This document shows positions 6,930 through 18,695 of a stretch of 64,000 bases of DNA, piece by piece. The position numbers and the translations under genes are program-made. Source of the DNA: Mycobacterium deserti (GTDB taxonomy: Bacteria > Actinomycetota > Actinomycetes > Mycobacteriales > Mycobacteriaceae). The notes under the pieces were generated by a model. It was not told where the DNA came from, ran no database searches, and saw only the letters and a program-made list of their open reading frames with translations. How positions within the stretch are numbered: position 1 is the stretch's first letter; each line of letters begins with the position of its first letter. The stretch is taken from positions 558,001-622,000 of the forward strand of contig NZ_JAODWD010000004.1 in assembly GCF_025345615.1 (NCBI RefSeq). The letters are read 5' to 3'.

Positions 6930-9900
6930 CCAGATGTCCCCGTTCCACTCGTCCGTGTCATGCTGCGGATTTGGCGGGCCGCGACCGACAGCGTCGCCAG
7001 ATCCTGCTCTCCGCTCTCGTAGATCTCGGAAAGCGTCCGGCGAGCGCGGCCGATGCGCGCGCTGTTCGTCGCCTCCCACTCCTGGATCTTCTGCTCACCG
7101 CTTTCGTCCGGCTCACCGACGGCGAGCACGTCGAAGCACAATGACCGCACCGAACTGTAGATGTCTTCGCGAATCGCCAAGCGCGCCAGCGAATGCCAAC
7201 GGTCATCGCGCTCCAGGTGCGACACTGCGGTCAGCAGGGAGTCGGTATTGAGGTGGTCCATCAACGCGAAATACGTATCGGCGACTTCGTCCGGCTCTCG
7301 GTCGACGATGTCGGCGATGTCGATTACGTCGAGCAGGCTGTACTGGTACAAGCCCGTTGCAACCATGTACGCCAGGTCTTTCGGGACGCCGTGCGAGCAG
7401 AGGTCGTCGGCTTCCTTGGTGACGATCGCCTCGTCGTCGCCGCGAAGCCACTCCGACATCCGTGGCGTCAGTGCGGCCACCTTCTTGGCGAACCGGTTGA
7501 TCTCGGCGCCGACGGCCAGCGGCTGCGGACGGTAGTTCAGCAGCCAGCGGCCGGCCCGGTCGACCAACCTGCGCAGGTCGAGCGTCATCCGGTCGGCCAA
7601 GGCGACCGACACGTCCGCCGCCCGGATCTGGCGCCACACCTCACCGATCCGGAAAATGGCGTCGGTCGCGACGTAACTTCGCACTGCGTCCACCGGTCCC
7701 ACGCCGACGTCCTCGGTGATCCGGTAGACGTAGGTGATGCCGCTGGTGTCGACCAGGTCGTTGACCAGCATGGTGGTCACGATCTCGCGGCGCAGTTGGT
7801 GTGCTCGGATGTCGGCACCGAATTGGTCGCGCAGCGTGGTCGGAAAGTACGAGGGCAGGCGCGCGGCGAAGGCCTCCTGGTCGGGCAGGTCGCCGGCGAG
7901 AACATCGTCTTTGAGCGCCAGCTTCACGTGGGCCATCAGCGTCGCGATCTCCGGAGACGTCAAACCGAGACCGGCCTCGATGCGCCGCCGGATCTCCTTC
8001 TCCGACGGCAACGCCTCGAGTTCGCGGTTGAGCCCGCGCTCGGCGACGAACTCCTTGATCATCCGGGCGTGCACCGGCAGCAGGCTGGCCGCGTTGGCGC
8101 GGCTGGTACCCATCAGGTCGTTCTGGTTCTCGTTGTCTTTGAGAACGAGGCGGCCGACCTCATCGGTCATCGACAGCAGCAGATCAGTGCGATCCTGCAG
8201 GCTGACCTTGCCCGCGGTCACCAGCGAGTCGATGAGGATCTTGATGTTGACCTCGTGGTCGGAACAGTCGACCCCGGCCGAGTTGTCCAGTGCGTCGGTG
8301 TTGATCCGGCCGCCGGCGAGGTCGAACTCCACGCGGCCAAGCGACGTGACGCCGAGGTTGCCGCCCTCGCCGATCACTTTGGCGCGCACCTGGTTTCCGT
8401 TGACACGAACGGGATCGTTGGTCCGGTCGCCGACGTCGGCGTCGGACTCCGTCTCGGCCTTGATGTACGTCCCGATGCCGCCGTTGAACAGCAGATCCGC
8501 AGGCGCCCGCAGAATCGCCTTGATCAGGTTCGGCGGCGTCAACTCCTCCACCCCGCTCTCGATGCCGAGAGCCGCGCGCGCCCGCTCACTGAGCGAGATG
8601 GACTTCTGCTGACGGCTGTACACGCCGCCACCTTCGCTGATCAGTGAGCTGTCGTAGTCCTCCCAGCTGGATCGCGGGAGGCCGAACAGCCGCTTGCGCT
8701 CCTCCCACGATCGCGCCGCATCGGGGTCGGGGTCGATGAAGATGTGGCGGTGGTCGAATGCGGCGAGCAGCCGAATGTGCTTGGAAAGCAACATCCCGTT
8801 ACCGAAGACGTCGCCGCTCATGTCGCCTACGCCGACGACGGTGAAGTCCTCGGATTGGGTGTCGACGCTCATTTCGCGAAAGTGGCGTTTGACCGCTTCC
8901 CACGCGCCCTTGGCGGTGATACCCATCGCCTTGTGGTCGTAGCCCACGGACCCGCCGGACGCGAACGCGTCGCCGAGCCAAAACCCGTAGGACTTGGCCA
9001 CCTCGTTGGCGATGTCGGAGAACGTCGCGGTGCCCTTGTCGGCCGCGACCACCAGATAGGCGTCGTCGCCGTCGCGGCGCACCACCTCGGGCGGGGGTGT
9101 CACCTCGCCGGTGGCCTTGTCCACGTTGTCGGTGACGTCGAGCAGTCCCGCGATGAACAGCTTGTAACACGCGACGCCCTCGTTGCGATGGGCGTCACGG
9201 TCGGCGGCGGCGTCACCGGTTGGCACCGGCGGTGACTTGAGAACGAATCCGCCCTTCGCGCCCACGGGAACGATCACCGCGTTCTTCACCGCCTGCGCCT
9301 TGACCAGCCCGAGGATTTCGGTGCGGAAGTCTTCCCGGCGGTCCGACCAACGCAGTCCGCCACGAGCAACATGCCCGAACCGCAGGTGCACGCCCTCGAC
9401 CCTCGGCGAGTAGACGAAGATCTCGAATTTCGGCCTCGGCAAAGGAAGTTCGTCGATCAAGCCTGGGTTCAGTTTGAATGACAGCACGTTCTGCTGGCGC
9501 GCCGACTCGGACCGGCTGACGAAGTAGTTGGTGCGCAAAGTCGCCTGGATCATCGACGCGAACGCGCGGAGTACCCGGTCGGTGTCCAGGCTGACCAACG
9601 CGTCGATGTCGGCGGCCACCGCGGCTGCGGCGGCTTGCGCGTCACGGCGCTTCGGCGCGCCCTCCGACCCGTCGGTTGTCGGCGAGAACAGCGCTTCGAA
9701 CAGCTCGACCAGCGACCGCGCGGTATTGGCGTTGTCATTGATCACCGACTCGATGTGCGACTGACTGTACGGAAACCCCGCCTGCCGTAGGTATTTCGCG
9801 TAGCTGCGCAGGATGGTCACCTGCTGCCAGGTGAGACCGGCACGCAGCACCAGTTCGTTGAAGCGGTCGATCTCGGCGCGACCGTGCCAGATGGCGGTGA

Positions 9901-11782
9901 CGGCATCGGCGAACCGCTGCGCGGTGGCCTCGCGCTCGGGCCCCTTGGGCGCTTCGGGGATACCCCGGTGAGGGGAGACCTTGAACTGGTAGATCCACAC
10001 CGCCAGCCCGTCGGGTCTGGTCACAGTGAAGGGGCGCTCCTCGAGCACGATGACGCCCATCGACTGCAGCATCGGCAGTAGCTGGCTCAACGACGCCGAA
10101 CGGCCACCGAGATACCAGATGAGGTGAGAGACGCCTTCCTCGTCGCCGTCGGCGAGCACAAGTTTGACCGAGTTGTCCTGCAACTTCTCGATGATTGCGA
10201 TGTCGCCGATCGCGTTCAGCGGCGGGATCGCCTGCTTGTACACCTCGGGGAACGCGGTGGCGTAGTGCTCGGCCGTGCGCTGATCGATCGAGCCTGTCTT
10301 GACTGCACCGATCAGCCGATCGCCCCACGTCCTGGCCGCTTCGGTGAGCTGGTCCTGAATCCGGCTTTCGTTGCCCAGGGACGTGTCGATGTCCTGCGGA
10401 CCGGAGTCCGCCGGCATACGAACCGTGAAATGCACAACAGCCCAGGGTGATTCGCTCACCCGCGCCGTGTACTCGATGCTGACGCCGCCGAGTTCACGGA
10501 CCAGGATGTCCTGCATCTCCAGCCGCACCGCGGTGGTGTACCGGTCACGGGGCAGATACACCAGACATGAGACGAAGTGGGCCAGCGAATCCGCGCGCAG
10601 GAACAGCAGCGTCCGGCGCCGCGATCCGAGGTCGACCACGGCTTTGACCATGTCGAGCAGCTGCGGCGCCGACAGCGCGAACAGCTCCGACCGGGGAATG
10701 GTCTGGATGATGTCGAGCAGCAGTGGGCCCGGATGGCTGGGGTCGCGCTGGGCCAGCGCCAGCGCCTCGTTCACCCGCCGCGAGACCAGCGGGATCTCGA
10801 GCACGTTGGAGTTCATGGCCGCGACGGTGAACAGCCCGACGAACCGATGCTCGACGGCGTTGGGGCCAATCCGCTCGCGGACCACGACGATGTAGGGGTA
10901 GGCGCCGTAACGCAGATAGCTGGGAATCGTCGCCTGGGCCAGCGCCAGTAGATCGTCGTCCTTGGTGAGCTGCGGCAGCACATCGCGGCGCATTCTCAGC
11001 ACGCCGAGCCGGCTGGCCGGATCGACCGATGCCTGCCCGTCATGGACCGCACAGCGCTGATATCCGAGCAACACGAAGTGCCCGTCGGCAAGCCAGCGCA
11101 GGAGCGCCGCGACGTCCCTGCGATCCGGCCCGGGAAAACGGCCCTCGGGATCGGCGTCGAGGGCATGGGCCAGCCCCCGCAGCGTCGACGACAACGCCCC
11201 CGAGTCGAGGGCGACCTGGTGCGCGTCGGCGAGCACACTGGGCAGCATCTGCGCCACCTCGGCCACTGCCTTCACGTCGGCGGTAGCCGACAGCTGGACG
11301 TGAATCCACGCCTCGTCGATGCCGTCCCGCGAACCGCCTGCGTCGACGAGCGGGCGCACATCGAGCAGCTCTCCGGCCGGACCGCGGTGCACCCGGAACA
11401 CCGGGTTCATCACCGCGGTGTACGCAATGCCGAACCGGTGCAGCACGACGGTCACCGAGTCCATCACCATCGCGGTGTGGTCGGTGACGATCTGCAGCGC
11501 AGGCCCGAATCCCGCCGGGTCGTCGGCGACGTACACGGCCACGCGGGTATCACCCACCGGCCTGTGCCGGGCCAGCCGCAGATGGCCGGTCACCATGGCC
11601 GGCGAGACCACGCGGCCCGCCGACATCTGCACCGGCATCGTGACTGCCGCGTCGGCGGCGGGTGCGTCGGCGTGCGGGCCGCGGTAGGTCTCCATGAAGG
11701 CCCGCGCCATGCGCGCGACGGCCTCCTGGCTGAGCACCGGGTCCCCATGAACACCGGCTCCGGTGCCCGGATTCACCGACAT
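6926..11782 (-). CDS. gdh: NAD-specific glutamate dehydrogenase, large (L_180-type) enzyme
   Basis: 1,618 residues, matching the roughly 180-kDa class of NAD-GDH (Rv2476c is 1,624). It converts glutamate to 2-oxoglutarate and ammonia, joining nitrogen and carbon metabolism. The long N-terminal region (about 1-690) would contain the ACT-like regulatory repeats; the catalytic core follows, with RGGLRWSDRREDFRTE and the substrate Lys843 in GAKGGF, then a Rossmann region with VIGEGGNLG; a helical C-terminal region completes it. In mycobacteria this enzyme is inhibited by the FHA protein GarA under PknG control. ATG 11782 has GAGGAG six bases upstream. The stop overlaps the thioesterase GTG. It lies 110 bp downstream of the ABC-F gene. 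Confidence 0.95.
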   Translation of the reverse strand: MSVNPGTGAGVHGDPVLSQEAVARMARAFMETYRGPHADAPAADAAVTMPVQMSAGRVVSPAMVTGHLRLARHRPVGDTRVAVYVADDPAGFGPALQIVTDHTAMVMDSVTVVLHRFGIAYTAVMNPVFRVHRGPAGELLDVRPLVDAGGSRDGIDEAWIHVQLSATADVKAVAEVAQMLPSVLADAHQVALDSGALSSTLRGLAHALDADPEGRFPGPDRRDVAALLRWLADGHFVLLGYQRCAVHDGQASVDPASRLGVLRMRRDVLPQLTKDDDLLALAQATIPSYLRYGAYPYIVVVRERIGPNAVEHRFVGLFTVAAMNSNVLEIPLVSRRVNEALALAQRDPSHPGPLLLDIIQTIPRSELFALSAPQLLDMVKAVVDLGSRRRTLLFLRADSLAHFVSCLVYLPRDRYTTAVRLEMQDILVRELGGVSIEYTARVSESPWAVVHFTVRMPADSGPQDIDTSLGNESRIQDQLTEAARTWGDRLIGAVKTGSIDQRTAEHYATAFPEVYKQAIPPLNAIGDIAIIEKLQDNSVKLVLADGDEEGVSHLIWYLGGRSASLSQLLPMLQSMGVIVLEERPFTVTRPDGLAVWIYQFKVSPHRGIPEAPKGPEREATAQRFADAVTAIWHGRAEIDRFNELVLRAGLTWQQVTILRSYAKYLRQAGFPYSQSHIESVINDNANTARSLVELFEALFSPTTDGSEGAPKRRDAQAAAAAVAADIDALVSLDTDRVLRAFASMIQATLRTNYFVSRSESARQQNVLSFKLNPGLIDELPLPRPKFEIFVYSPRVEGVHLRFGHVARGGLRWSDRREDFRTEILGLVKAQAVKNAVIVPVGAKGGFVLKSPPVPTGDAAADRDAHRNEGVACYKLFIAGLLDVTDNVDKATGEVTPPPEVVRRDGDDAYLVVAADKGTATFSDIANEVAKSYGFWLGDAFASGGSVGYDHKAMGITAKGAWEAVKRHFREMSVDTQSEDFTVVGVGDMSGDVFGNGMLLSKHIRLLAAFDHRHIFIDPDPDAARSWEERKRLFGLPRSSWEDYDSSLISEGGGVYSRQQKSISLSERARAALGIESGVEELTPPNLIKAILRAPADLLFNGGIGTYIKAETESDADVGDRTNDPVRVNGNQVRAKVIGEGGNLGVTSLGRVEFDLAGGRINTDALDNSAGVDCSDHEVNIKILIDSLVTAGKVSLQDRTDLLLSMTDEVGRLVLKDNENQNDLMGTSRANAASLLPVHARMIKEFVAERGLNRELEALPSEKEIRRRIEAGLGLTSPEIATLMAHVKLALKDDVLAGDLPDQEAFAARLPSYFPTTLRDQFGADIRAHQLRREIVTTMLVNDLVDTSGITYVYRITEDVGVGPVDAVRSYVATDAIFRIGEVWRQIRAADVSVALADRMTLDLRRLVDRAGRWLLNYRPQPLAVGAEINRFAKKVAALTPRMSEWLRGDDEAIVTKEADDLCSHGVPKDLAYMVATGLYQYSLLDVIDIADIVDREPDEVADTYFALMDHLNTDSLLTAVSHLERDDRWHSLARLAIREDIYSSVRSLCFDVLAVGEPDESGEQKIQEWEATNSARIGRARRTLSEIYESGEQDLATLSVAARQIRSMTRTSGTGTSG

Positions 11783-11892
11783 GCGACGCTCCTCGACTCA
11801 GGCACGAACCATCCCGTAGTGGATGTCGCCGCGGGGCGGCTCCTTGAGACCATGTCGCCGCCGGCGCGGCTCCGTGATCCGCACGAGCGACA

Positions 11893-13566
<1,674 letters not shown>

Positions 13567-13645
13567 GCCGTGATGTTGCCTTTCGAATATCGCGAGTATC
13601 GGTGATGCCCGCGGACCATCGTAGGCGTGGCCGTCTGAGCACAGC

Positions 13646-13685
13646 CGACAGAGCTACTCAAGTGGCTACTCAAGCGGCTCTGTCG
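13646..13685 (-). terminator. Stem-loop with tandem repeat in the loop, after ssbB
   Basis: A perfect 9-bp inverted repeat (CGACAGAGC / GCTCTGTCG) lies 15 bp past the ssbB stop. The 22-base loop contains two near-identical 12-bp direct repeats (CTACTCAAGTGG and CTACTCAAGCGG). There is no T-tract, but mycobacterial terminators often lack one. It could end the ssbB transcript ahead of ettA or act as a processing site or operator. Confidence 0.5.
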
Positions 13686-13699
13686 ACCGCGTGCCGGCG

Positions 13700-14155
13700 C
13701 TACGCCGTCAAGGGCAGCGCATCGCCGGACTGCTCCGCCTCATCGACCTCCGGGTCCCCGGACTCGTCGTGTTGATCTGTGGACTGTTGATCGGTCTGCT
13801 GCTTGGCACGGTCGATACGTGCAGTACAACGGGCCAGGTCGGGTCCGACGGACGTCGCACGCACCTCGACCGACGAGCGCCGGTTGCCGTCGCGATCGTC
13901 GTACTCGCTGGTGTAGACGTGCCCCACGACGATCACGGGGTCGCCTTTGACCAGAGCCGCACTGACTCCGGCCACCACCCGCCCCCAGCAGTTCACCGTC
14001 ACGAACAACGAGTTGCCCGGCTCCCATGTTCCCTCGGCGGTACGACGGCGCGAATTGCTCGCGACGCGGAACCTCACCGTCTCCTGGTCGCCGACCCGAC
14101 GGTGGATCGGGTCGGTGACGATGTTGCCGACGATGGTGAACGGTGTCTCGAACAT
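13700..14155 (-). CDS. ssbB: Second single-stranded DNA-binding protein (SsbB)
   Basis: 151 residues from ATG 14155, preceded by AAGGAG at five bases. The frame stays open upstream to 14419 but that part has no ribosome site and no SSB character. An OB-fold SSB domain occupies about residues 1-110 (FETPFTIVGNIVTDP, then VTVNCWGRVV, then VIVVGHVYTSEY). The C-terminal tail is acidic and Gln-rich (QQTDQQSTDQHDESG) but lacks the terminal DDDIPF-type tip used by the main SSB to recruit partners. This fits the mycobacterial paralogue SsbB (Rv2478c), a non-replicative SSB induced by stress. Weak points: family resemblance is by eye. Confidence 0.9.
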   Translation of the reverse strand: MFETPFTIVGNIVTDPIHRRVGDQETVRFRVASNSRRRTAEGTWEPGNSLFVTVNCWGRVVAGVSAALVKGDPVIVVGHVYTSEYDDRDGNRRSSVEVRATSVGPDLARCTARIDRAKQQTDQQSTDQHDESGDPEVDEAEQSGDALPLTA

Positions 14156-14181
14156 GTTGTCTCCTTCAACGTGTTTCCTTG

Positions 14182-14208
14182 ACGACGCCCGGGAGCCCGG
14201 TTCGTCGT
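14182..14208 (-). other. Hairpin in the leader of ssbB
   Basis: ACGACG pairs with CGTCGT around an inner CCGGG/CCCGG stem. On the minus strand this lies 27-53 bases before the ssbB ATG and about 130 bases after the CopD/CtaG stop. It may terminate the upstream transcript or fold in the ssbB leader. Confidence 0.35.
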
Positions 14209-14336
14209 TGACACCGCCATTGAGCGCCGAGGCGCTGACACCCGGCGCCGTCACGCCGCCTATCGACGAGCTGGCTGTGGATGAATTGTCCGTTGTGGAC
14301 AACCGCTTGATCAGAGCTGAACCGGCGTGCGAGACC

Positions 14337-16334
14337 TCACCGTTCGTTGCGGCGGGCCAGTGCGGCGAGCATCGCGTTGTACGCCGCCAAGTCCGCGTCG
14401 TCGTCTCGGTCGGCGGCACGGTCCAGCCGCTTGGCCGTGCGCTGATCGCTGCGGCGCCACTGGATCAACAACGCGAGCATCACCACAACGAGGGGGACTT
14501 CGCCTGCGGCCCAAGCGATTCCACCACCGGTGCGCTGGTCGCCGAGCAGGTCGGTGTGCCAACTCAGCTGCAGCGACCGGTAGAACGTCTCCCCCAGGAC
14601 TGTCTTCATGCCCATCAGCACGACGCCGAAGAAGGCGTGCAACGGCAGCGACGCGAACACCATGGCGACCTTGCCCAGCTGCGGGATCTGCCGCGGCGCC
14701 GGGTCGATGCCGATCACCACCCAGTAGAAGAGGTAGCCACTGAGCAGGAAGTGGAGGTTCATGAGCACGTGCGCGGCGTGGTCGTCGACCGCGGCGTCGA
14801 ACAGGCCGCCGAAGTACAGGCCGTAAAAGCCGGCGACGAACACCACTGTCGCGACGATCGGATTGGTGAGCAATCGCGACACCTGCGAATGCAGCGCCGC
14901 CAGCAGCCATTCCCGCGGACCCGGAGCATCATCGCGTCCCGCCGCCGGCAGCGCCCGCAGCGCCAAGGTCATCGGCGCGCCGAGCACCAGCAGAATCGGT
15001 ACCAGCATCGAGAGCAGCATGTGCGCGATCATGTGCATCGAGAACATTGCGGGCATGTAGCGCCCGAGCCCCGACGAGGTCGCGAACAACAGCGCCGCGC
15101 AGCCGAGCAGCCAGCCCAGTGTGCGGCCGACGGGCCAGGCGTCACCGCGACGGCGCAGACGGCGTACCGCCAGCAGGTACACCACCGCCATGACGATCGC
15201 GGCGGTGCCGAAGATCAGGTCGAACCGCCAGTCGAACAGCACCCGCGCCAGCGTGGGCGGACCCGCGAAGTCGTATCCGATCGCCACCTCGGTGGGGCTG
15301 GGTTCGCGCTGCAGCGGCGGTGGAGGTGTGCGGCTCAGACCGACGGCGATGCCGAACGTCGCACCGAACACGACAGCCTCGACCAACGCCAGCCGCAGCA
15401 GGGGGCGCCGAGCGTCCGGGTCGGTCTGCAGGGCCGCCACCCCGACGCGGCGCTGCTGCCATCCCAGGACGCCGAGCAGGCTCAGCGCGACGACCTTGGC
15501 GACGATCAGCCAGCCGTATTCGGTGCGCAGCAGATCGGCAGGCGTGACCCGAACCGCCGCGTTGATGACGCCGCTGACGGCCATCGCGATGAAGCACCAG
15601 AGGGCGAGCGCGGAGAAGCGTCGGGCGGTCAGGTCCGCGTGCGACCCGCCGCGCAAGGCGTGCGCCAGCAGTGCGAGCAGCCCACCGGCCCACAACGCCC
15701 CGCCGCCGAGGTGGATGAGCAGGCTGTTGGTCGCGAGGTCGTGCGCGCCGCCGGTCGAGGAGTGGCCGGTGAGTCCGAGCGGCACCAAGGTGGCCAGGGC
15801 GCCGACCAGCAGCAACGGCGTCCATGACCATCGCAGCACGGAAAGGCTGGCCAAGGTGACGGCCGCGGCGAGAAAGGCCGTCCAGCGCCATGCGCTCGCG
15901 ATGTCGACGAGCCCGGCCGCCGACCAGATGGCGAGTGGGTTGAGGTTGTCGCGCAGCGGTTGGCCCGACACGTCCGACACCGTCAACGGCACCAACATCG
16001 CCGCGCATACCGTCCACACGGCCGACGCGCCGCTGCCGAGGCGCAGCGCGCGGTATCCGCTCGCGTCGAGCACACCGTTGCGCTGCGGCGGGCTCAGAAA
16101 CGCCGCGAAGAGGAACGACCCGACCGCGACCACTGCGGCAATCTCTCCGGCGGCCCGGACGAACGGCAGCCCGTAGGTCGTGACGGCTCCGGGATCGGGC
16201 AGTCCGGTCGCGGTCAGCGCATCTGCCAGCGACAGCGCGCCGATGCCTGCGGCTACCGCGCCGGCCAGCGCCGCGACGCCGGCCAGCGTCGGCCACACTG
16301 CGCTGCTGCGCACGCCCGACGCCACGGTGGTCAC
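14337..16334 (-). CDS. CopD-CtaG fusion membrane protein (cytochrome oxidase copper assembly)
   Basis: 665 residues, mostly hydrophobic, with roughly 15 predicted transmembrane helices. The first ~370 residues match the CopD copper-resistance domain (LLIHLGGGALWAGGLLAL, then WCFIAMAVSGVINA). The C-terminal ~280 match the CtaG domain of caa3 oxidase assembly, with conserved His clusters in FSMHMIAHMLLSMLVPI and MNLHFLLSGYLFYWVVIGID. The bifunctional fusion is standard in Corynebacteriales (compare Rv0102) and delivers copper to the CuB site of cytochrome aa3. Start is GTG 16334. It follows plsB2 by 21 bp on the same strand and may share its transcript. It shares the theme of respiration with ctaJ in this window. 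Confidence 0.9.
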   Translation of the reverse strand: MTTVASGVRSSAVWPTLAGVAALAGAVAAGIGALSLADALTATGLPDPGAVTTYGLPFVRAAGEIAAVVAVGSFLFAAFLSPPQRNGVLDASGYRALRLGSGASAVWTVCAAMLVPLTVSDVSGQPLRDNLNPLAIWSAAGLVDIASAWRWTAFLAAAVTLASLSVLRWSWTPLLLVGALATLVPLGLTGHSSTGGAHDLATNSLLIHLGGGALWAGGLLALLAHALRGGSHADLTARRFSALALWCFIAMAVSGVINAAVRVTPADLLRTEYGWLIVAKVVALSLLGVLGWQQRRVGVAALQTDPDARRPLLRLALVEAVVFGATFGIAVGLSRTPPPPLQREPSPTEVAIGYDFAGPPTLARVLFDWRFDLIFGTAAIVMAVVYLLAVRRLRRRGDAWPVGRTLGWLLGCAALLFATSSGLGRYMPAMFSMHMIAHMLLSMLVPILLVLGAPMTLALRALPAAGRDDAPGPREWLLAALHSQVSRLLTNPIVATVVFVAGFYGLYFGGLFDAAVDDHAAHVLMNLHFLLSGYLFYWVVIGIDPAPRQIPQLGKVAMVFASLPLHAFFGVVLMGMKTVLGETFYRSLQLSWHTDLLGDQRTGGGIAWAAGEVPLVVVMLALLIQWRRSDQRTAKRLDRAADRDDDADLAAYNAMLAALARRNER

Positions 16335-16355
16335 AGGACCAGCGTATGGCGTCTG

Positions 16356-18695
16356 TCAGACGGGGCCGCCGGGGACGCTTCGCCGTGCGCGTTCGCGCGC
16401 ATAGAACTGTTCGCGCGAGATCTGATCGACCTTGTCCATGTCGCGCAGGATGGCGTGCAGTTCGTCACGAAACGCGGTGCGACGCTCGGCGAGGTCGGCT
16501 GCGGACGTCAGCAGTTTTTGGTCGGCGGCCACCTGGCGAGCCGTCGCGAACAGCAGCGCCGAAACCGACTCATTGCTCTGCACCCGGTGCTGTGCGACGT
16601 ACTGGTTACCCAGGCCCAGCGCCCTCTTCGTCAACTCCTTGTCGTCGATCTCGTCAGGCGCGTCGCGCAGCACGTCGGCGACGATCTCGTAGGCCTCGAA
16701 GAACGGTCGCAGCATCGCGCCTGAGATCATCGGCTTCTTGGCGCGCAGCAGCACGTCGACGTCGCCGGCGACGACCCGCGTCTCCCAGTCGTCAAACCAG
16801 GACAACTCCTCGGCCACGTGCTCGCGGAACGCCGCGGAGTCGGCGAAGTAGAAGTCGAACTTCAGCAGATCCCGCAACCGCATGGCCTGGTTCCAGAACG
16901 CCTCCAACCGATCCCCGTCGGCACGCGCGGCACTCGTGAGCGCCAATTCGACGATTGACGTCTCGAGGAACGCGTCGATGAGAGTGTTGCGGTAGAACGC
17001 GGCCTCATGTTCGTTCTCGGGGGTGATCCGCCAGACCGGCTCCCTGCCGCCCTCCACGCATGTGACGGGATGTCCGTTGGACAAGGCGTCGAGCGCCGCC
17101 CGCACGCCATCGGGAGTCCGCAGCCGCAGCGCGCTGTTGGTCATCGGTGTCTGCTTGCGCTCCAGATAGTCCATCGAGTCCTGCAGCGTGTGGTGCAACT
17201 GGTCCAGCGTCAGCGCCACCCCACGGGTGGTCAACAACAGCGCCGACACCAAAGCCGTCGCGTTGACCGGGGTGGCCCGCAGGATGCGCCACGAGACCTC
17301 GAAGGCCATCTTCTGCAAAGCAAGGCGTTTCGCCGCCTCGTCCTCGGCCATCGGCCCGTGTGGCACGCCGAGGTATTCGCGCATCGACACCGCCTCGGGG
17401 AAGCGGACGTAGATTTTGCCGTAGTTACGCTCCCCCTGCGCCTTGATGAAGTTGTACATCCACGACAGGCTCTCGGGCGTCTTCTCACCGCCGCGGGCAT
17501 AGGCCGCGTACTCGGCCGTCTCGTGGAGCTGGTCGAAGCTGATCGACACCGGCTGCAGCAAGATGTCCTCGCTCCGCCCGTCGAGGTATGCGTCGGCGAC
17601 GTAGGCGAGCAGACCGAGCTTGGGAGGCAACATCTTTCCGGTGCGCGACCGGGTGCCCTCGATCGACCAACTGAGGTTGAACCGCTTCTCCACGATGTAG
17701 CCGACGAACTGCCGCAGCACATACTTGTACAGCGGGTCGTCGAGCTTGCGGCGCAGGAAGATGACACCGGAGTGGCGCATCAGCGGGCCCATGAAGCCGA
17801 AGGACAGGTTGATACCGGCGAACGTGTGGACAGGCGGCAGCCGGTTCTCCTGCATCGCCACCGGCACGATCACGCCGTCGAGATAGGACCGGTGCGAAAA
17901 CAGCAGCACCGCAGGGTGATTCTCCAGGTTACGCCGCATCGCCTCGACCTCGTCGCGGTCGTAGTCGATGTTGGGATCGAAACCGCGGCTGAAGATCGCT
18001 CGCCCGAGCGACGGGATGAGGTCGACCGAGAACCGGCTCCACCCGGTCGAGAGCTCGTCGAGCATCTCACCGGCTTTGTCCAATTCGGCACCGGGAATCT
18101 GGGACAGCCCATCGCGGAACCGCGCCGACGCCAGCAGTTCGGGCTTGATCAGCCGAGGCGACTTGTACTCGGGACCGAGCAGACGCAGTTCGACCCGCTC
18201 GATCGCGAGAATGGCACGTCGAATGACGAATCGGGCGAATTCCCTTGGGTTCTCGGCGACGGTGGTGTCCGTCCACTGCTGGCGCAGTTCGGACACCTTG
18301 GCTGGTTCGCCGGCGACCACCCGGGCCCGTGACGGGTCTTTGCGCAGGATTCGGCGCTGGAGGATGTCGGGCGGTCGGTAGGTGTCGCGGCCGGACAGCA
18401 GCGCCACCACCTTCGAACGCGTCGGCAGGCCGCCGGGCACCCAGAACACACGCACCGGTACCACGGACCGGTCCTCGTCGGCTTTCAGCCCGGAGACGAG
18501 CTGGGCCAGCACACCGGGCGGCGGGTCGTCGTCAGGCAACTGCAGCACCTCGACTTTGGCGTCGGGGTGTTCGTGTCGCTGCTGCTTCAGCCACTGGTGC
18601 AGCAGCTCCTTTTCGGCCTGTGATGACACCGACGCCAGCACGAGCGCATCATCGGTCGGTGTGAACGGGGCGTAGTGGTCAGCCGAGCGCTTCAC
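16356..18695 (-). CDS. plsB2: Glycerol-3-phosphate 1-O-acyltransferase PlsB2
   Basis: 779 residues, near the 789 of Rv2482c. Acyltransferase block I is HRSYLD with His268 and Asp273 (H-x4-D); block III SIEGTRSRTG (about residue 347) binds the glycerol-3-phosphate phosphate. It makes 1-acyl-glycerol-3-phosphate, the first step of phospholipid and triacylglycerol synthesis, at the inner face of the membrane; no strong transmembrane helix is evident. GTG 18695 overlaps the plsC stop as GTGA. The order WS/DGAT, plsC, plsB2 with every junction overlapping means one translationally coupled lipid-assembly operon. Confidence 0.94.
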   Translation of the reverse strand: MKRSADHYAPFTPTDDALVLASVSSQAEKELLHQWLKQQRHEHPDAKVEVLQLPDDDPPPGVLAQLVSGLKADEDRSVVPVRVFWVPGGLPTRSKVVALLSGRDTYRPPDILQRRILRKDPSRARVVAGEPAKVSELRQQWTDTTVAENPREFARFVIRRAILAIERVELRLLGPEYKSPRLIKPELLASARFRDGLSQIPGAELDKAGEMLDELSTGWSRFSVDLIPSLGRAIFSRGFDPNIDYDRDEVEAMRRNLENHPAVLLFSHRSYLDGVIVPVAMQENRLPPVHTFAGINLSFGFMGPLMRHSGVIFLRRKLDDPLYKYVLRQFVGYIVEKRFNLSWSIEGTRSRTGKMLPPKLGLLAYVADAYLDGRSEDILLQPVSISFDQLHETAEYAAYARGGEKTPESLSWMYNFIKAQGERNYGKIYVRFPEAVSMREYLGVPHGPMAEDEAAKRLALQKMAFEVSWRILRATPVNATALVSALLLTTRGVALTLDQLHHTLQDSMDYLERKQTPMTNSALRLRTPDGVRAALDALSNGHPVTCVEGGREPVWRITPENEHEAAFYRNTLIDAFLETSIVELALTSAARADGDRLEAFWNQAMRLRDLLKFDFYFADSAAFREHVAEELSWFDDWETRVVAGDVDVLLRAKKPMISGAMLRPFFEAYEIVADVLRDAPDEIDDKELTKRALGLGNQYVAQHRVQSNESVSALLFATARQVAADQKLLTSAADLAERRTAFRDELHAILRDMDKVDQISREQFYARERARRSVPGGPV

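Noticed and set aside
7193..8647. A 484-codon plus-strand frame over gdh
   Set aside because: Antisense to conserved GDH core; no independent support.
13947..15827. A 626-codon plus-strand frame over the CopD/CtaG gene
   Set aside because: Antisense to clear transmembrane helices; composition rich in Gln/His/Arg typical of shadow frames.
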